Program-made: the position numbers and the translations under genes
Shown: in pieces, positions 48,596 to 57,943 of the stretch
How positions within the stretch are numbered: the first letter of the stretch is position 1
How the letters are laid out: each line of letters opens with the position of its first letter
Notes under the pieces: generated by a model
The model's input: the letters and a program-made list of their open reading frames with translations, nothing else
What the model was told of the DNA's origin: nothing
Database searches by the model: none
Assembly (NCBI RefSeq): GCF_028128615.1
Contig: NZ_AMDP01000045.1
Location: 1-64,000, forward strand
Direction of reading: 5' to 3'
Length of the DNA: 64,000 nucleotides
From: Enterococcus sp. 5H
GTDB lineage: Bacteria > Bacillota > Bacilli > Lactobacillales > Enterococcaceae

Positions 48596-48932
48596 AGTTA
48601 CCCCTCTCATCTTCACTATACTATTTTTATAATGAATCAGATTGATTTATATTCGATAAACAGCGAGACAGAAGTAATCCCTTCGGAAATAAGCCTAAAT
48701 TCACAAAAAATAAATAGCTATTTTTCTTGAATTTTTGTATTATTTCTTAGAGAAAATCACTTCTGCCCCAGCCTCTCCATGTTGTATTATACTGCATTTT
48801 CCTAAAAATTTCTATAAATGCCGATCATAAGTTTCATGAAATTAACTAAGCTCTTAATTTATTCTTTAAACACTATTTTTTGCGCTAATTTTTTTATATG
48901 ATAAACTTTAAAAAATGACAAGGGGGATTATA
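48596..48932. other. Intergenic region with repeat A
   Basis: About 340 bp between divergent yqeG and the VOC gene. Apart from the repeat hairpin at 48664-48776 and the AAGGGGGATT ribosome binding site of the VOC gene it is AT-rich with no other structure recognised. Confidence 0.6.
48664..48776. repeat. Intergenic hairpin repeat A (GAGGCTGGGGCAGAAGT type)
   Basis: Arms CGAGACAGAAGTAATCCCTT and CTAGAG-type AAAATCACTTCTGCCCCAGCC fold a long imperfect hairpin (about 110 bases). The shared stretch CCTTCGGAAATAAGC and AAATTCACAAAAA match the copy at 49395-49497. Confidence 0.75.
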
Positions 48933-49328
48933 ATGACTATCAGTATTGAAAAAGTCTCAATCAATCTTTTTGTTCCTGATACAGAGGAGGCATTCACCTT
49001 TTATGAAAAAGTCTTTGATGCTAAAAAAATTGAATTGAATCTCACTGAACCTGTAAAGTCAGGGCGTTTTAGCATTGGTCAAAGTCTCTTTGCTTTAGCC
49101 GATGAGCAACCCGAACAAGGTGGAAAATCACCATTAACTTTACATGGGACTCCTTTCTGTATTCAAATAATTTGTAGTAGCGTTGAAGAACTTTTAGACA
49201 AAGCACTAAAAGCAGGCTGCACCCTTGAAATGCCAATTACGATTGTTCCAAATCAATTCAAGGTTGCCAATGTAAAAGATCCATTTGGTTTTATCTGGTC
49301 TATTTCTGAAATGTATACTGAAATTTAA
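48933..49328 (+). CDS. VOC-family (glyoxalase/dioxygenase superfamily) protein
   Basis: 131 residues with two beta-alpha-beta-beta-beta modules: VSINLFVPDTEEAFTFYEKV at the start and VKDPFGFIWSISE at the end, typical of VOC proteins of the PhnB type. The substrate is unknown; the metal ligands of glyoxalase I are not all evident. ATG 48933 has AAGGGGGATTATA upstream. It is the only plus-strand gene between 42 and 59 kb and is flanked by two repeat hairpins, so it may be a recent insertion. Confidence 0.85.
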   Translation: MTISIEKVSINLFVPDTEEAFTFYEKVFDAKKIELNLTEPVKSGRFSIGQSLFALADEQPEQGGKSPLTLHGTPFCIQIICSSVEELLDKALKAGCTLEMPITIVPNQFKVANVKDPFGFIWSISEMYTEI

Positions 49329-49336
49329 ACATCAAA

Positions 49337-49375
49337 AGAGCTTGGGACATAACAAAAAGTTATGTTTCAAGCTCT
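49337..49375 (+). terminator. Hairpin after the VOC gene, CTTGGGACATAAC family
   Basis: AGAGCTTGGGACATAAC (49337-49353) and GTTATGTTTCAAGCTCT (49359-49375) pair with A5 loop, nine bases after the VOC stop. It is a member of the dispersed hairpin family and likely terminates the VOC gene. Confidence 0.75.
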
Positions 49376-49394
49376 TAGTTTCCAAATAAACGGT

Positions 49395-49497
49395 GGGAGC
49401 AGAAGCAACTCCTTCGGAAATAAGCTGAAATTCACAAAAATTTGAAGAGCAATTTTCGTGAATTTCTTCTTATTTCTCGGAGTTAAACACTTCTGTC
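49395..49497. repeat. Intergenic hairpin repeat B
   Basis: GAGCAGAAGCAACTCCTTCG and the distal CGGAGTTAAACACTTCTG arm form a hairpin of about 100 bases; a direct relative of repeat A at 48664. It ends 19 bp before the accA stop. Confidence 0.75.
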
Positions 49498-49516
49498 ACA
49501 ACCTCTTTTTAACCTA

Positions 49517-50302
49517 TTAATATTTACGGAAACGCTGATAGCGGTTTTCCAATAACACATCTGTCTCTAATTTAGAAAGTTCATTTAGCTTTGTAATCAG
49601 TGCTTTTTGAACGATTCGGTTAATTTTTGCTTGTTCCAACGCTTCACCATTCATTTCTTCTGGAATTACACGGTCAATAATGGTCAGCTCTTTTAATTCT
49701 GTTGCAGTAATTTTCATTAATTCTGCAGCTTCTTTCGCCCGGCTACCATCTTTCCATAAAATTGAAGCAAAACCTTCTGGTGATAAAACAGCATATATTG
49801 TGTGTTCCAGCATCCAAACTTCATCACCCACTGCTAGCGCTAACGCACCGCCACTACCACCTTCACCAATAATAATAGCAATTATCGGCACCGTTAAATC
49901 AGACATTTCCACTAAATTTCTAGCGATTGCTTCTCCTTCACCACGCTCTTCTGCTTCGATCCCGCAATAAGCTCCAGCTGTGTTAATGAACGTAATTACC
50001 GGACGACCAAATTTTTCTGCTTGTTTCATTAAACGTAAAGCTTTACGATATCCTTCTGGATGAGGTGCACCAAAATTACGTTCAATATTTTCAGGTAAAT
50101 TACGACCTTTTTGAATACCTACAACTGTAACTGGTTTATCTTGCAGCGTTGCAACGCCTCCAACAACAGCTAAGTCATCACCGAAGTAGCGATCACCATG
50201 AAACTCTATAAAATTTTCAAACACAGCATCAATATATTCCAAAGTCGTATAACGATCTTGTGCTCTGGCAAGGGTGACGATATCATTGGCTGTTTTATCC
50301 AT
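49517..50302 (-). CDS. accA: Acetyl-CoA carboxylase carboxyltransferase subunit alpha
   Basis: 261 residues; with AccD it moves CO2 from carboxybiotin to acetyl-CoA. It shows the carboxyltransferase signature [24 protein letters not shown] (shown in part: [10 protein letters not shown]) and [17 protein letters not shown] near the N-terminus. ATG 50302 is chosen over GTG 50314 because the latter overlaps the GGGTGG box. Last gene of the FASII cluster; it follows accD with 2 bp between stop and start. Confidence 0.96.
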   Translation of the reverse strand: MDKTANDIVTLARAQDRYTTLEYIDAVFENFIEFHGDRYFGDDLAVVGGVATLQDKPVTVVGIQKGRNLPENIERNFGAPHPEGYRKALRLMKQAEKFGRPVITFINTAGAYCGIEAEERGEGEAIARNLVEMSDLTVPIIAIIIGEGGSGGALALAVGDEVWMLEHTIYAVLSPEGFASILWKDGSRAKEAAELMKITATELKELTIIDRVIPEEMNGEALEQAKINRIVQKALITKLNELSKLETDVLLENRYQRFRKY

Positions 50303-50304
50303 CG

Positions 50305-51174
50305 TTATTTCCACCCTTTCATTGTATGAATTTCGACTAATTTGCTAAGTGTTTCTCTTAACTGATTGCGAGGAACAATTTTATCTACAAAACCATGATC
50401 CAGTAAAAACTCAGCTTTTTGAAAATCATCCGGTAATTCTTGACGAATTGTTTGCTCAATCACTCGACGGCCTGCAAAACCAATTAAGCTTTGAGGTTCC
50501 GCTAAAATCACATCACCATCCATTGCAAAGCTTGCTGTTACACCGCCAGTTGTTGGATCAGTTAATACTGTTACATACAGTAACCCAGCTTTACTATGTC
50601 GTTTCAAAGCACCGGAAACCTTTGCCATCTGCATCAAAGAAAAAATACCTTCCTGCATTCTAGCACCGCCAGATGCTGTAAAAATAATCACTGGTAATTT
50701 TTGTTCCAAAGCTCGCTCAAACAAACGAGTAATTTTTTCACCAACAACAGTTCCCATACTACCCATGATAAAGTTTGCATCCATCACACCGATCGCCAAC
50801 GTTTGACCATCTATTTTGGCTTTACCAGTTAAAACTGCCTCATGAAGTTCAGTTTTTTCTTGCATCGCAGCAATTTTATCTAAATAATCCGGGAAGTTCA
50901 ACGGATCTTTCGTAACTAATTCCGTATCCCATTCCTCAAAACTTTTTTCATCAACGATTAACGCCATACGTTCCCAAGCACCAATTCTAAAGCTATAACC
51001 GCAATAAGGACAGACTTTTTCTGCCCCCATGTCTTTCGTATATAACGTACGTTTACAACAAGGACACTTCGCCCACATGTTATCTGGAACGGCAGGTTTT
51101 TTTACGGAAGCTTGGTCATCGACCGGGCGATTTGGATTGATTCGAATGTAGTTTTTCTTTTTAAATAAAGCCAT
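50305..51174 (-). CDS. accD: Acetyl-CoA carboxylase carboxyltransferase subunit beta
   Basis: 289 residues with the zinc finger CPCC...CPYC at about residues 38-60 and the crotonase-type core ([20 protein letters not shown], about 155-175; [13 protein letters not shown]). Works with AccA in malonyl-CoA formation. ATG 51174 has AAAAAGGAGCAGGTGT upstream. Between accC and accA. Confidence 0.97.
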   Translation of the reverse strand: MALFKKKNYIRINPNRPVDDQASVKKPAVPDNMWAKCPCCKRTLYTKDMGAEKVCPYCGYSFRIGAWERMALIVDEKSFEEWDTELVTKDPLNFPDYLDKIAAMQEKTELHEAVLTGKAKIDGQTLAIGVMDANFIMGSMGTVVGEKITRLFERALEQKLPVIIFTASGGARMQEGIFSLMQMAKVSGALKRHSKAGLLYVTVLTDPTTGGVTASFAMDGDVILAEPQSLIGFAGRRVIEQTIRQELPDDFQKAEFLLDHGFVDKIVPRNQLRETLSKLVEIHTMKGWK

Positions 51175-51188
51175 ACACCTGCTCCTTT

Positions 51189-52559
51189 TTAATTATCGCT
51201 ATCTGGTTCCCAATTTGGTAAAAATGTTTCTTGTAAAAAGCTAGTGTCATAATCACCGCTTAATACATTTTCATGTGTAATCAAGTCCAGTTGAAACTCA
51301 GAATTTGTCACAATACCTTCTGTAACAATTTCATTTAACGCTCGCTGCATCTTCATTAATGCATCAAAACGATCTTCACCATGAACGATGACTTTGGCAA
51401 TCATTGAATCATAATATGGAGGAATCGAGTAGCCTGAATACATCGCACTATCCACCCGTAATCCCATGCCACCGCTTGGTAATAATAAATTGTTAATTTT
51501 ACCTGGTGATGGCGCAAAATTAAACGCTGGATTCTCTGCATTAATCCGACATTCAATCGCATGACCAGACATCGTGATATCTTCTTGTTTATAAGGTAAC
51601 TCTTCACCTGAAGCAATTTTTAATTGTGCTTTTACAAGATCAATTCCTGTAACCATCTCAGTAATTGGATGTTCTACTTGAATCCGCGTATTCATTTCCA
51701 TAAAATAGAAATCACCAGATTTGTCCATTAAAAATTCAATAGTTCCAGCATTTTGATAATTGACCGCTTTTGCTGCTCGAACGGCTGTCTCACCTAATAA
51801 CTGTCTTTTTTCAGGAGAAATAGCAACTGATGGAGATTCCTCTAAAACTTTTTGATTATTTCTTTGTAAAGAACAATCGCGTTCACCTAAATGAATCACA
51901 TGTCCATACTGATCTCCTAAAATTTGAACCTCAATATGTCTGGCAGGATAAATAATTTTTTCTAAATACATATCATCATTACCAAATGCTGCTTTAGCTT
52001 CTTGTTGCGCTGAGGTAAAATGCTGTGGTAATTCTTCCTTACTTAAGACTTTCCGAATACCTTTTCCACCACCGCCAGCAGCTGCTTTTAGCATCACTGG
52101 ATAACCAATATCATCAGCAATTTTTAACGCTTCTTCAACTGTCCCAATCACACCAGTACTTCCCGGAATTACCGGAACATTGGCTTTTTGCATTAATTCG
52201 CGGGCGTTAATTTTATTCCCCATCGCATCGATTGTTTCTGCTTTAGGTCCAATAAACGTGATATTACACTCTTCACACATTGCTGCAAATTGGCTGTTCT
52301 CTGATAGAAAACCAAATCCTGGATGAATGGCTTCCGCGTTTGTCACGATTGCCGCACTTAATACATGTTGTACATTTAAATAAGAATCAATCGCTTTAGC
52401 TGGACCAATACAAATAGCCTCATCTGCTAATTGCGTGTGTAATGCTTCTTTATCTGCTTCGGAGTATACAGCAACAGTTTGAATACCTAGCTCACGACAC
52501 GCTCGAATAATTCGAACAGCGATTTCTCCTCGATTTGCAATTAATACTTTTGAAAACAT
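51189..52559 (-). CDS. accC: Acetyl-CoA carboxylase, biotin carboxylase subunit
   Basis: 456 residues, ATP-grasp enzyme that carboxylates biotin on AccB. N-terminal [20 protein letters not shown], glycine-rich loop [13 protein letters not shown] (about 160) and catalytic [18 protein letters not shown] (about 285) are visible. ATG 52559 follows GGATAGGTGAGCT. The gene is complete and in the standard order fabZ-accC-accD. Confidence 0.98.
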   Translation of the reverse strand: MFSKVLIANRGEIAVRIIRACRELGIQTVAVYSEADKEALHTQLADEAICIGPAKAIDSYLNVQHVLSAAIVTNAEAIHPGFGFLSENSQFAAMCEECNITFIGPKAETIDAMGNKINARELMQKANVPVIPGSTGVIGTVEEALKIADDIGYPVMLKAAAGGGGKGIRKVLSKEELPQHFTSAQQEAKAAFGNDDMYLEKIIYPARHIEVQILGDQYGHVIHLGERDCSLQRNNQKVLEESPSVAISPEKRQLLGETAVRAAKAVNYQNAGTIEFLMDKSGDFYFMEMNTRIQVEHPITEMVTGIDLVKAQLKIASGEELPYKQEDITMSGHAIECRINAENPAFNFAPSPGKINNLLLPSGGMGLRVDSAMYSGYSIPPYYDSMIAKVIVHGEDRFDALMKMQRALNEIVTEGIVTNSEFQLDLITHENVLSGDYDTSFLQETFLPNWEPDSDN

Positions 52560-52566
52560 AGCTCAC

Positions 52567-52986
52567 CTATCCAATCATAAAGGTCAATTCTGCTTCCGCT
52601 ACTTTTTTACCATTCACAGTTGCAGTTCCTTTGCCTATACCGGCTACTGATTTTACTTTGATAATCTCAACTTCTAACATCAATGTATCACCAGGAACAA
52701 CTTTTTGTCTAAATTTTGCTTTATCAATTCCGCCGAAATAAGCAGTTTTACCTTTGAAATCCGGCATTGACAATAACGCTACAGCTCCAGCTTGCGCTAG
52801 TGCTTCAAGAATAAGCACTCCTGGCATTACCGGCTCACCCGGAAAATGTCCTTGGAAAAATTGCTCATTCACTGTAACATTTTTCTTAGCGATAACTTTT
52901 TCGCCTACTACAATTTCTTCAACCGTATCCAATAACAAAAATGGATAACGATGAGGAATAATCTCTTTAATTTCCTGAATATTCAT
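52567..52986 (-). CDS. fabZ: 3-hydroxyacyl-ACP dehydratase
   Basis: 139-residue hot-dog dehydratase of FASII. The catalytic His is in [20 protein letters not shown] (about residues 44-63), with the Glu at 61. It starts [18 protein letters not shown]. At this locus it lies between accB and accC. Enterococci also have a second FabN/FabZ paralogue elsewhere in studied species, which decides unsaturated fatty acid synthesis; this copy looks like the plain FabZ. Confidence 0.93.
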   Translation of the reverse strand: MNIQEIKEIIPHRYPFLLLDTVEEIVVGEKVIAKKNVTVNEQFFQGHFPGEPVMPGVLILEALAQAGAVALLSMPDFKGKTAYFGGIDKAKFRQKVVPGDTLMLEVEIIKVKSVAGIGKGTATVNGKKVAEAELTFMIG

Positions 52987-52988
52987 GA

Positions 52989-53489
52989 TTAAACTCCTTT
53001 TGATACGCGGAATAATGGCTGGTTAAATTCAACAACATCTTCGTTATTGACCAAAACTTCAGTGATTACACCATCAACGGTTGCAGTAATTTCATTCATT
53101 AATTTCATTGCTTCAACTATACAAACTACCTCACCTTTTTTCACTGAATCGCCAACTTGTTTAAAGTTTTCTTTATCAGGCGCTGGTTTTAAATATACAA
53201 TCCCAACAATTGGTGAAATGATATCTTCAGTATCTTCTGACATCACTTCAGTTTTTGCTGTTTTTTCAACTGTTGTCTGAGTTGCTTCAGTTTGGTTTGA
53301 CACTGCTTTTGTCTCTGCTTGACTTGGCTCAATAGTTGTCGCTTGTTGTTCATGACTTAAAGCTACTGTTTTTTGTGAAACCTTATTTTTATTCATATAA
53401 AGACCAAATGCACCTTCTCGAAGGTCAAATTCGGTTAAAGTAGATTGGTCAAATTGCGTTAATAACTCTTTAATTTCTTCAATATTCAT
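52989..53489 (-). CDS. accB: Biotin carboxyl carrier protein of acetyl-CoA carboxylase
   Basis: 166 residues: N-terminal helix region ([17 protein letters not shown]), Thr/Glu/Ala-rich flexible linker (about 40-95) and the C-terminal biotinyl domain (about 88-165) with the biotinylated Lys in [13 protein letters not shown] 53489 directly follows the fabF stop (one base between). Second-half gene of the fab-acc operon. Confidence 0.96.
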   Translation of the reverse strand: MNIEEIKELLTQFDQSTLTEFDLREGAFGLYMNKNKVSQKTVALSHEQQATTIEPSQAETKAVSNQTEATQTTVEKTAKTEVMSEDTEDIISPIVGIVYLKPAPDKENFKQVGDSVKKGEVVCIVEAMKLMNEITATVDGVITEVLVNNEDVVEFNQPLFRVSKGV

Positions 53490-53490
53490 A

Positions 53491-54726
53491 TTAGTTTTCC
53501 CAACGCTTCAAACAAATTACAGCGTTGTGCCCTCCAAATCCTAAAGAATTGCTTAATGCGTAAGTAAATTCATGATTTTCACTTTCATTTATTACAACAT
53601 TAGCTTGAACCTCTTCATCTTTGTTACGAACGTTAATTGTAGGTGGAATAAATTGATGCTGCAACGCATTAAGAGCCGCAATTCCTTCAATTCCGCCTGC
53701 AGCACCAAGTAAATGTCCTGTCATACTTTTCGTACTACTAACACGAACATCTTTGAAAGCATCTCCAAACGCTAGCTGGATTGCTTTTGACTCTGCCTTA
53801 TCATTGGCTTGGGTACTTGTACCATGAGCATTAATATAGCCAACTTGTTCTGGTTGAATTTCCGCTTCTTTCATCGCTAATTGCATTGCTTTTGCAGCTC
53901 CACTGCCATCCGGCGTTGGTGAAGTCATATGATACGCATCACAGTTGGCACCATAACCAACAATTTCGCCCAAAATAGTTGCCCCACGTTTTTGTGCATG
54001 CTCTAAGGATTCAACAACAAATACACCAGCACCTTCTCCCATCACAAAACCGTTACGGTCTTTGTCAAAAGGAATTGATGCTCTTTCAGGATCTTCAGTT
54101 GCGGACAAAGCAGTTAAAGAAGCAAAACCAGAAATTCCAATTTCAGAAATAGGTGCTTCCGCTCCACCCGCTATAATGACATCAGAATACCCATGTTTGA
54201 TATTTCTAAAAGCTTCTCCGATAGAATGCGTTGCGCTGGCACAAGCTGTTACAGTAGCTGTACAAATGCCTTTTGCTCCAACACGTAAAGCGATATTTCC
54301 AGCAGCCATATTACCGATAGCCATCGGAATAAACAAAGGCGCTACTCTTTGCGGTCCTTTATCATGCATCCGAATAACTTGATCTTCAATTGTCTGTAGT
54401 CCGCCAATACCCGAACCTACCATAACACCGAAACGATCAACATCGATTTGCTCTGTATCTAGCCCACTCATTTCCATCGCTTCTAATGCGGCATAAATAC
54501 CGAAAAGAGAAAATAAATCCATGCGTTTGGCATCTTTTTTAACAAAGTATTTATCAAATGGGAAATCTTTTACTTCTGCTGCTACAGTAATTCCTGTTTC
54601 GTTAGCATCAAATTTCGTAATTGGTCCAATGCCATTTTTCCCTGTTTGTAAACTCTCTAAAAAGGTATCTGCATCATTTCCAATCGGAGATGCTACACCA
54701 TAACCTGTAATAACTACGCGATTCAT
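53491..54726 (-). CDS. fabF: 3-oxoacyl-ACP synthase II
   Basis: 411-residue condensing enzyme of FASII elongation. Catalytic Cys in ATVTACASATHSIGEA (about 165), with the two His in NAHGTSTQANDK (about 303) and KSMTGHLLGAAG (about 340). ATG 54726 is selected because GAAAGGAGCGATAAGA precedes it; the longer frame to 54744 has no box. Between fabG and accB. Confidence 0.97.
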   Translation of the reverse strand: MNRVVITGYGVASPIGNDADTFLESLQTGKNGIGPITKFDANETGITVAAEVKDFPFDKYFVKKDAKRMDLFSLFGIYAALEAMEMSGLDTEQIDVDRFGVMVGSGIGGLQTIEDQVIRMHDKGPQRVAPLFIPMAIGNMAAGNIALRVGAKGICTATVTACASATHSIGEAFRNIKHGYSDVIIAGGAEAPISEIGISGFASLTALSATEDPERASIPFDKDRNGFVMGEGAGVFVVESLEHAQKRGATILGEIVGYGANCDAYHMTSPTPDGSGAAKAMQLAMKEAEIQPEQVGYINAHGTSTQANDKAESKAIQLAFGDAFKDVRVSSTKSMTGHLLGAAGGIEGIAALNALQHQFIPPTINVRNKDEEVQANVVINESENHEFTYALSNSLGFGGHNAVICLKRWEN

Positions 54727-54753
54727 TCTTATCGCTCCTTTCAAACTTTGTGA

Positions 54754-55491
54754 TTACCCATGCATCACTAAACCGCCATCCACATTGACTACTTGCCCTG
54801 TGATATACGGACTTTTTGCCAAGAAAATAGCTGTATTTGCCACATCTTCAACTTGACCAAAAGCGCGTAGCGGAATTTGCTGGTTCATTTGTTCTTTTAC
54901 TTTATCAGATAAAACATCGGTCATTTCAGTTTCAATAAAACCAGGAGCAATCGCATTACACGTAATTCCTCTAGCTGCAACTTCTCTTGCTACAGATTTT
55001 GTAAAACCAACAACACCAGCTTTGCTTGCTGCATAGTTGGCTTGACCAATATTTCCTGTTAAACCAGAAACACTAGCCATATTAATAATTTTGCCACTAC
55101 GTTGTTTCATCATACGTTTAATTGCTTGTTGAGTCATATTAAATGTTCCAGTTAAATTAATTTGAATACAGCTGGTAAAATCTTCTTCTGTCATTCGTAA
55201 TAGTAATTTATCATTGGTAATACCGGCATTATTAATTAAGATATCAATCGAACCTAAACCAGTCACCACAGCTTCAATCATTTCTCCAGCTGATTCAAAA
55301 TTGCTAATATCTCCTGATACGCCAATACAAGTCACTCCGAAAGCTTCAATTTCGGCAATCTGCTCCGGACTAATTTCACCACGCCCATTTAATGCGATAT
55401 TTGCGCCTTCTTTTGCAAATGCTAAAGCAACTGCTTTACCAATTCCTCGTGTACTGCCTGTAACAAGTACATTTTTACCTTTTAAGTCCAT
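54754..55491 (-). CDS. fabG: 3-oxoacyl-ACP reductase
   Basis: 245-residue NADPH-dependent SDR. Cofactor motif VTGSTRGIGKAVA (9-21), NNAGIT, catalytic Ser-Tyr-Lys in NMASVSGLTGNIGQANYAASKAG (shown in part: YAASKAG, about 152). Start ATG 55491 has GGGAGGTAACAA upstream, overlapping the fabD end by a few bases of spacing. Between fabD and fabF. Confidence 0.97.
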   Translation of the reverse strand: MDLKGKNVLVTGSTRGIGKAVALAFAKEGANIALNGRGEISPEQIAEIEAFGVTCIGVSGDISNFESAGEMIEAVVTGLGSIDILINNAGITNDKLLLRMTEEDFTSCIQINLTGTFNMTQQAIKRMMKQRSGKIINMASVSGLTGNIGQANYAASKAGVVGFTKSVAREVAARGITCNAIAPGFIETEMTDVLSDKVKEQMNQQIPLRAFGQVEDVANTAIFLAKSPYITGQVVNVDGGLVMHG

Positions 55492-55494
55492 TTG

Positions 55495-56424
55495 TTACCT
55501 CCCGGCTAAAAGAGCTTCAGTTTCTGATAATGTATCTATATCTTCAACACGAGCTGTTTTAATTTCTTTATCAATTTTTTTAATAAAACCAGTTAAGGTT
55601 TTTCCTGGTCCAACTTCTATAATTGTATCAACATTCATTTTTTTCATTGTTTCAACACTATCTGCAAAACGTACAGCTGACATTACTTGTTGTTCTAATA
55701 AATCTTTAATAGCGCTTTGATCCATTACTTGAGCTGTTGTATTGCTAATCACAGGAATCGTCATTTCTGTGAAAGTTGTACTTTCCAATTCACTAGCTAA
55801 CTTTTCTGACGCAGGCTTCAATAATGCAGTATGAAAAGGTCCACTAACATTTAATGGTATCATTCGTTTTACACCAGCTTCTTTCAGTAACTCAACAGCC
55901 TTATCAACTGCTTCTGATTCTCCACCAATGACAATTTGCTGTGGCGTATTATAATTAGCTGGTGAAACAATTCCCAACTTACTGGCTTCTTCACAGCAAG
56001 TTTCAATTAGCGTACGATCTGCATTCATTACAGCAACCATCTTCCCTGTGCCAGCTGGTGCTGCTTCTGTCATGTATTTTCCCCGCTTAGCTACTAGCTT
56101 AACAGCATCTTTAAATGAAATTGCTCCACTAGCAACAAGGGCAGTGTATTCTCCCAAACTTAGTCCAGCTACAATATCAGGCTGATAGCCTTTTGATTGC
56201 AATAAACGATAAAAAGCTATACTAACTGTTAAGATCGCAGGTTGTGTATACATTGTTTCATTTAATCGGTCATTTTCCGTAAAGCAAAGTTCTGCCATAT
56301 CATAGCCTAGAATCTCACTTGCTTCTTGAAATGTTTCTTGAACAATTTTTTCTTGATCGAACAATTCTTTACCCATACCCTCATATTGGGCACCTTGTCC
56401 GCTAAATACAAACGCTGTTTTCAT
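55495..56424 (-). CDS. fabD: Malonyl-CoA:ACP transacylase
   Basis: 309 residues; loads malonate onto ACP. FVFSGQGAQYEGMGKELF at the start, nucleophile elbow GLSLGEYTALVASGA (Ser about 89) and PFHTALLKPAS with the catalytic His (about 200). ATG 56424 is preceded by TTAGGAGCAAAAAAG. A promoter-like TTGACT-18-TATTTT lies just before it, so it may have an internal start. Confidence 0.97.
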   Translation of the reverse strand: MKTAFVFSGQGAQYEGMGKELFDQEKIVQETFQEASEILGYDMAELCFTENDRLNETMYTQPAILTVSIAFYRLLQSKGYQPDIVAGLSLGEYTALVASGAISFKDAVKLVAKRGKYMTEAAPAGTGKMVAVMNADRTLIETCCEEASKLGIVSPANYNTPQQIVIGGESEAVDKAVELLKEAGVKRMIPLNVSGPFHTALLKPASEKLASELESTTFTEMTIPVISNTTAQVMDQSAIKDLLEQQVMSAVRFADSVETMKKMNVDTIIEVGPGKTLTGFIKKIDKEIKTARVEDIDTLSETEALLAGR

Positions 56425-56474
56425 CTTTTTTGCTCCTAACTTTAAAGCTGAACGGGTTATTTACTCTCGACTGA

Positions 56475-56504
56475 AAAATAGAACTAACTATATTTAAAAG
56501 TCAA
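56475..56504 (-). promoter_or_regulatory. Candidate internal promoter before fabD
   Basis: Minus-strand TTGACT (complement of 56499-56504), 18-bp spacer, TATTTT (complement of 56475-56480), in the 93-bp fabK-fabD gap. No FabT-like box is present there. Confidence 0.4.
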
Positions 56505-56517
56505 CATAAATAGTTTT

Positions 56518-57474
56518 CTATACCCATTGACTATATCTCATTTTAATAATTTCTTTGGTTTCAATAATAAATGAATCTATAATTTCTTTTGCTGTTTCTT
56601 CTTTATTTATTAATCCGGCAATTTGACCAGCCATAATCGAACCATGGTCAATATCACCTTCAACAACTGCTTTGCGTAAAGCTCCCTGTCCCAGTTCATC
56701 AAACTTTGCAAGATCAGGATCTGTTTTCCGCAATTCAACTTTTTCTAATCGATCATATTCCATCGTTAACTTGTTTTTGATTGTCCGAACAGGATGACCA
56801 AAATGCTGGCAAGTAACAACTGTATCAATATCTCTGGCTTTAAGTACTCTCGCTTTATAATTTTCATGAATCGTACATTCTTTTGCTACTAAAAAACGAG
56901 TTCCTACTTGTACAGCATCAGCACCTAACATTAAAACAGCAGCCATGCCTCTGCCATCACCAATTCCACCTGCGGCGATTACTGGGATCTTCAATGCATC
57001 GACAACTTGAGGAACCATACTCATCGTGGTTAACTTTCCGATATGTCCGCCTGCTTCCATCCCTTCAACAATAACGGCATCTGCTCCGATTTTTTCCATA
57101 CGAGCAGCTAGAGCCACAGAAGGTACTACTGGAATTACTTTAATATTATGCTCTTTAAACCGAGACATATACTTACTTGGATTTCCAGCACCTGTCGTAA
57201 TCACAGGAACATTTTCTTCACAGACTAAATCAACAATATCTTCTGCAAAGGGCGACAATAACATGATATTGACTCCAAATGGTTTATCAGTCATTTTTTT
57301 AATCTTTCTAATTTCAGCTTGAACAACCTCTTTTGGTGCATTACCACCTGCTATAATACCTAAACCGCCTGCTTCAGACACTGCACCTGCCAAAGAAGCA
57401 TCAGCAACCCAAGCCATGCCTCCTTGAAAAATTGGATATTCAATCCCAATTAACTCACAAATCTTTGATTGCAT
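56518..57474 (-). CDS. fabK: Enoyl-ACP reductase II (FMN-dependent FabK)
   Basis: 318 residues with FMN-binding TIM-barrel features of the NPD/FabK family: YPIFQGGMAWVADASLAGAV, GGLGIIAGGNAPKE, EGMEAGGHIGKLTTM, IAAGGIGDGRGMAAVLMLGA and GTRFLVAKEC. It catalyses the last reduction of FASII and is insensitive to triclosan. ATG 57474 is used since ATG 57483 abuts the AAAGG box. Separated from acpP by a terminator and from fabD by 93 bp. Confidence 0.95.
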   Translation of the reverse strand: MQSKICELIGIEYPIFQGGMAWVADASLAGAVSEAGGLGIIAGGNAPKEVVQAEIRKIKKMTDKPFGVNIMLLSPFAEDIVDLVCEENVPVITTGAGNPSKYMSRFKEHNIKVIPVVPSVALAARMEKIGADAVIVEGMEAGGHIGKLTTMSMVPQVVDALKIPVIAAGGIGDGRGMAAVLMLGADAVQVGTRFLVAKECTIHENYKARVLKARDIDTVVTCQHFGHPVRTIKNKLTMEYDRLEKVELRKTDPDLAKFDELGQGALRKAVVEGDIDHGSIMAGQIAGLINKEETAKEIIDSFIIETKEIIKMRYSQWV

Positions 57475-57520
57475 AAATGACATCCTTTTAAAAAATTCTT
57501 TCGTTTACTATTCAATGAAA

Positions 57521-57564
57521 AAAAGAAGCTGGAACAAAACTATGTAAGTTCAGTACCAGCTTTT
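57521..57564 (-). terminator. Terminator between acpP and fabK
   Basis: AAAAGAAGCTGG (57521-57532) and CCAGCTTTT (57556-57564) close a stem with an inner imperfect helix; minus-strand RNA then runs into U7. It is also a degenerate member of the CTGGGACA hairpin family and splits the fab cluster into two transcripts. Confidence 0.7.
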
Positions 57565-57665
57565 AATTCCAAATAACGGTGCAAAAAAGCTAGACTCTTC
57601 AGCAATTGTTAAGAATCACAACGAGATTTGCTCATCCAACTTTTTATTTTACCTAATCGCTTTAA

Positions 57666-57893
57666 TTATTCTGCTTTTTGTTTTTCTACATATGTTACTA
57701 AATCTTGAACAGTAGTAATACCATCTTCAGATTCAATTTTAATATCGAATGCATCTTCGATTTCATTAATGATTTGGAATAAGTCCAAGCTATCTGCGTC
57801 TAATTCTTCTTGAATGTTTGTTGTTAATTTTACTTCCTCAGGCTCTTTACCTAATTCTTCTACAATAATTGCTTGAATTTTTTCGAATACCAT
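57666..57893 (-). CDS. acpP: Acyl carrier protein
   Basis: 75-residue acidic carrier. The phosphopantetheine Ser is Ser35 in [10 protein letters not shown]; four-helix pattern normal. ATG 57893 has TGGAGGAATATACAC upstream. Between fabH and fabK; a terminator follows at 57521-57564. It may be the FASII carrier; enterococci can have a second acp. Confidence 0.97.
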   Translation of the reverse strand: MVFEKIQAIIVEELGKEPEEVKLTTNIQEELDADSLDLFQIINEIEDAFDIKIESEDGITTVQDLVTYVEKQKAE

Positions 57894-57943
57894 GTGTATA
57901 TTCCTCCAATAATTTTCTTTTTAATTTTATATAGTAACAGCTC

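Noticed and set aside
49680-49970. Plus-strand ORFs inside accA and other fab genes
   Set aside because: They are antisense shadows of well-conserved genes, with no ribosome binding sites and no recognisable products.
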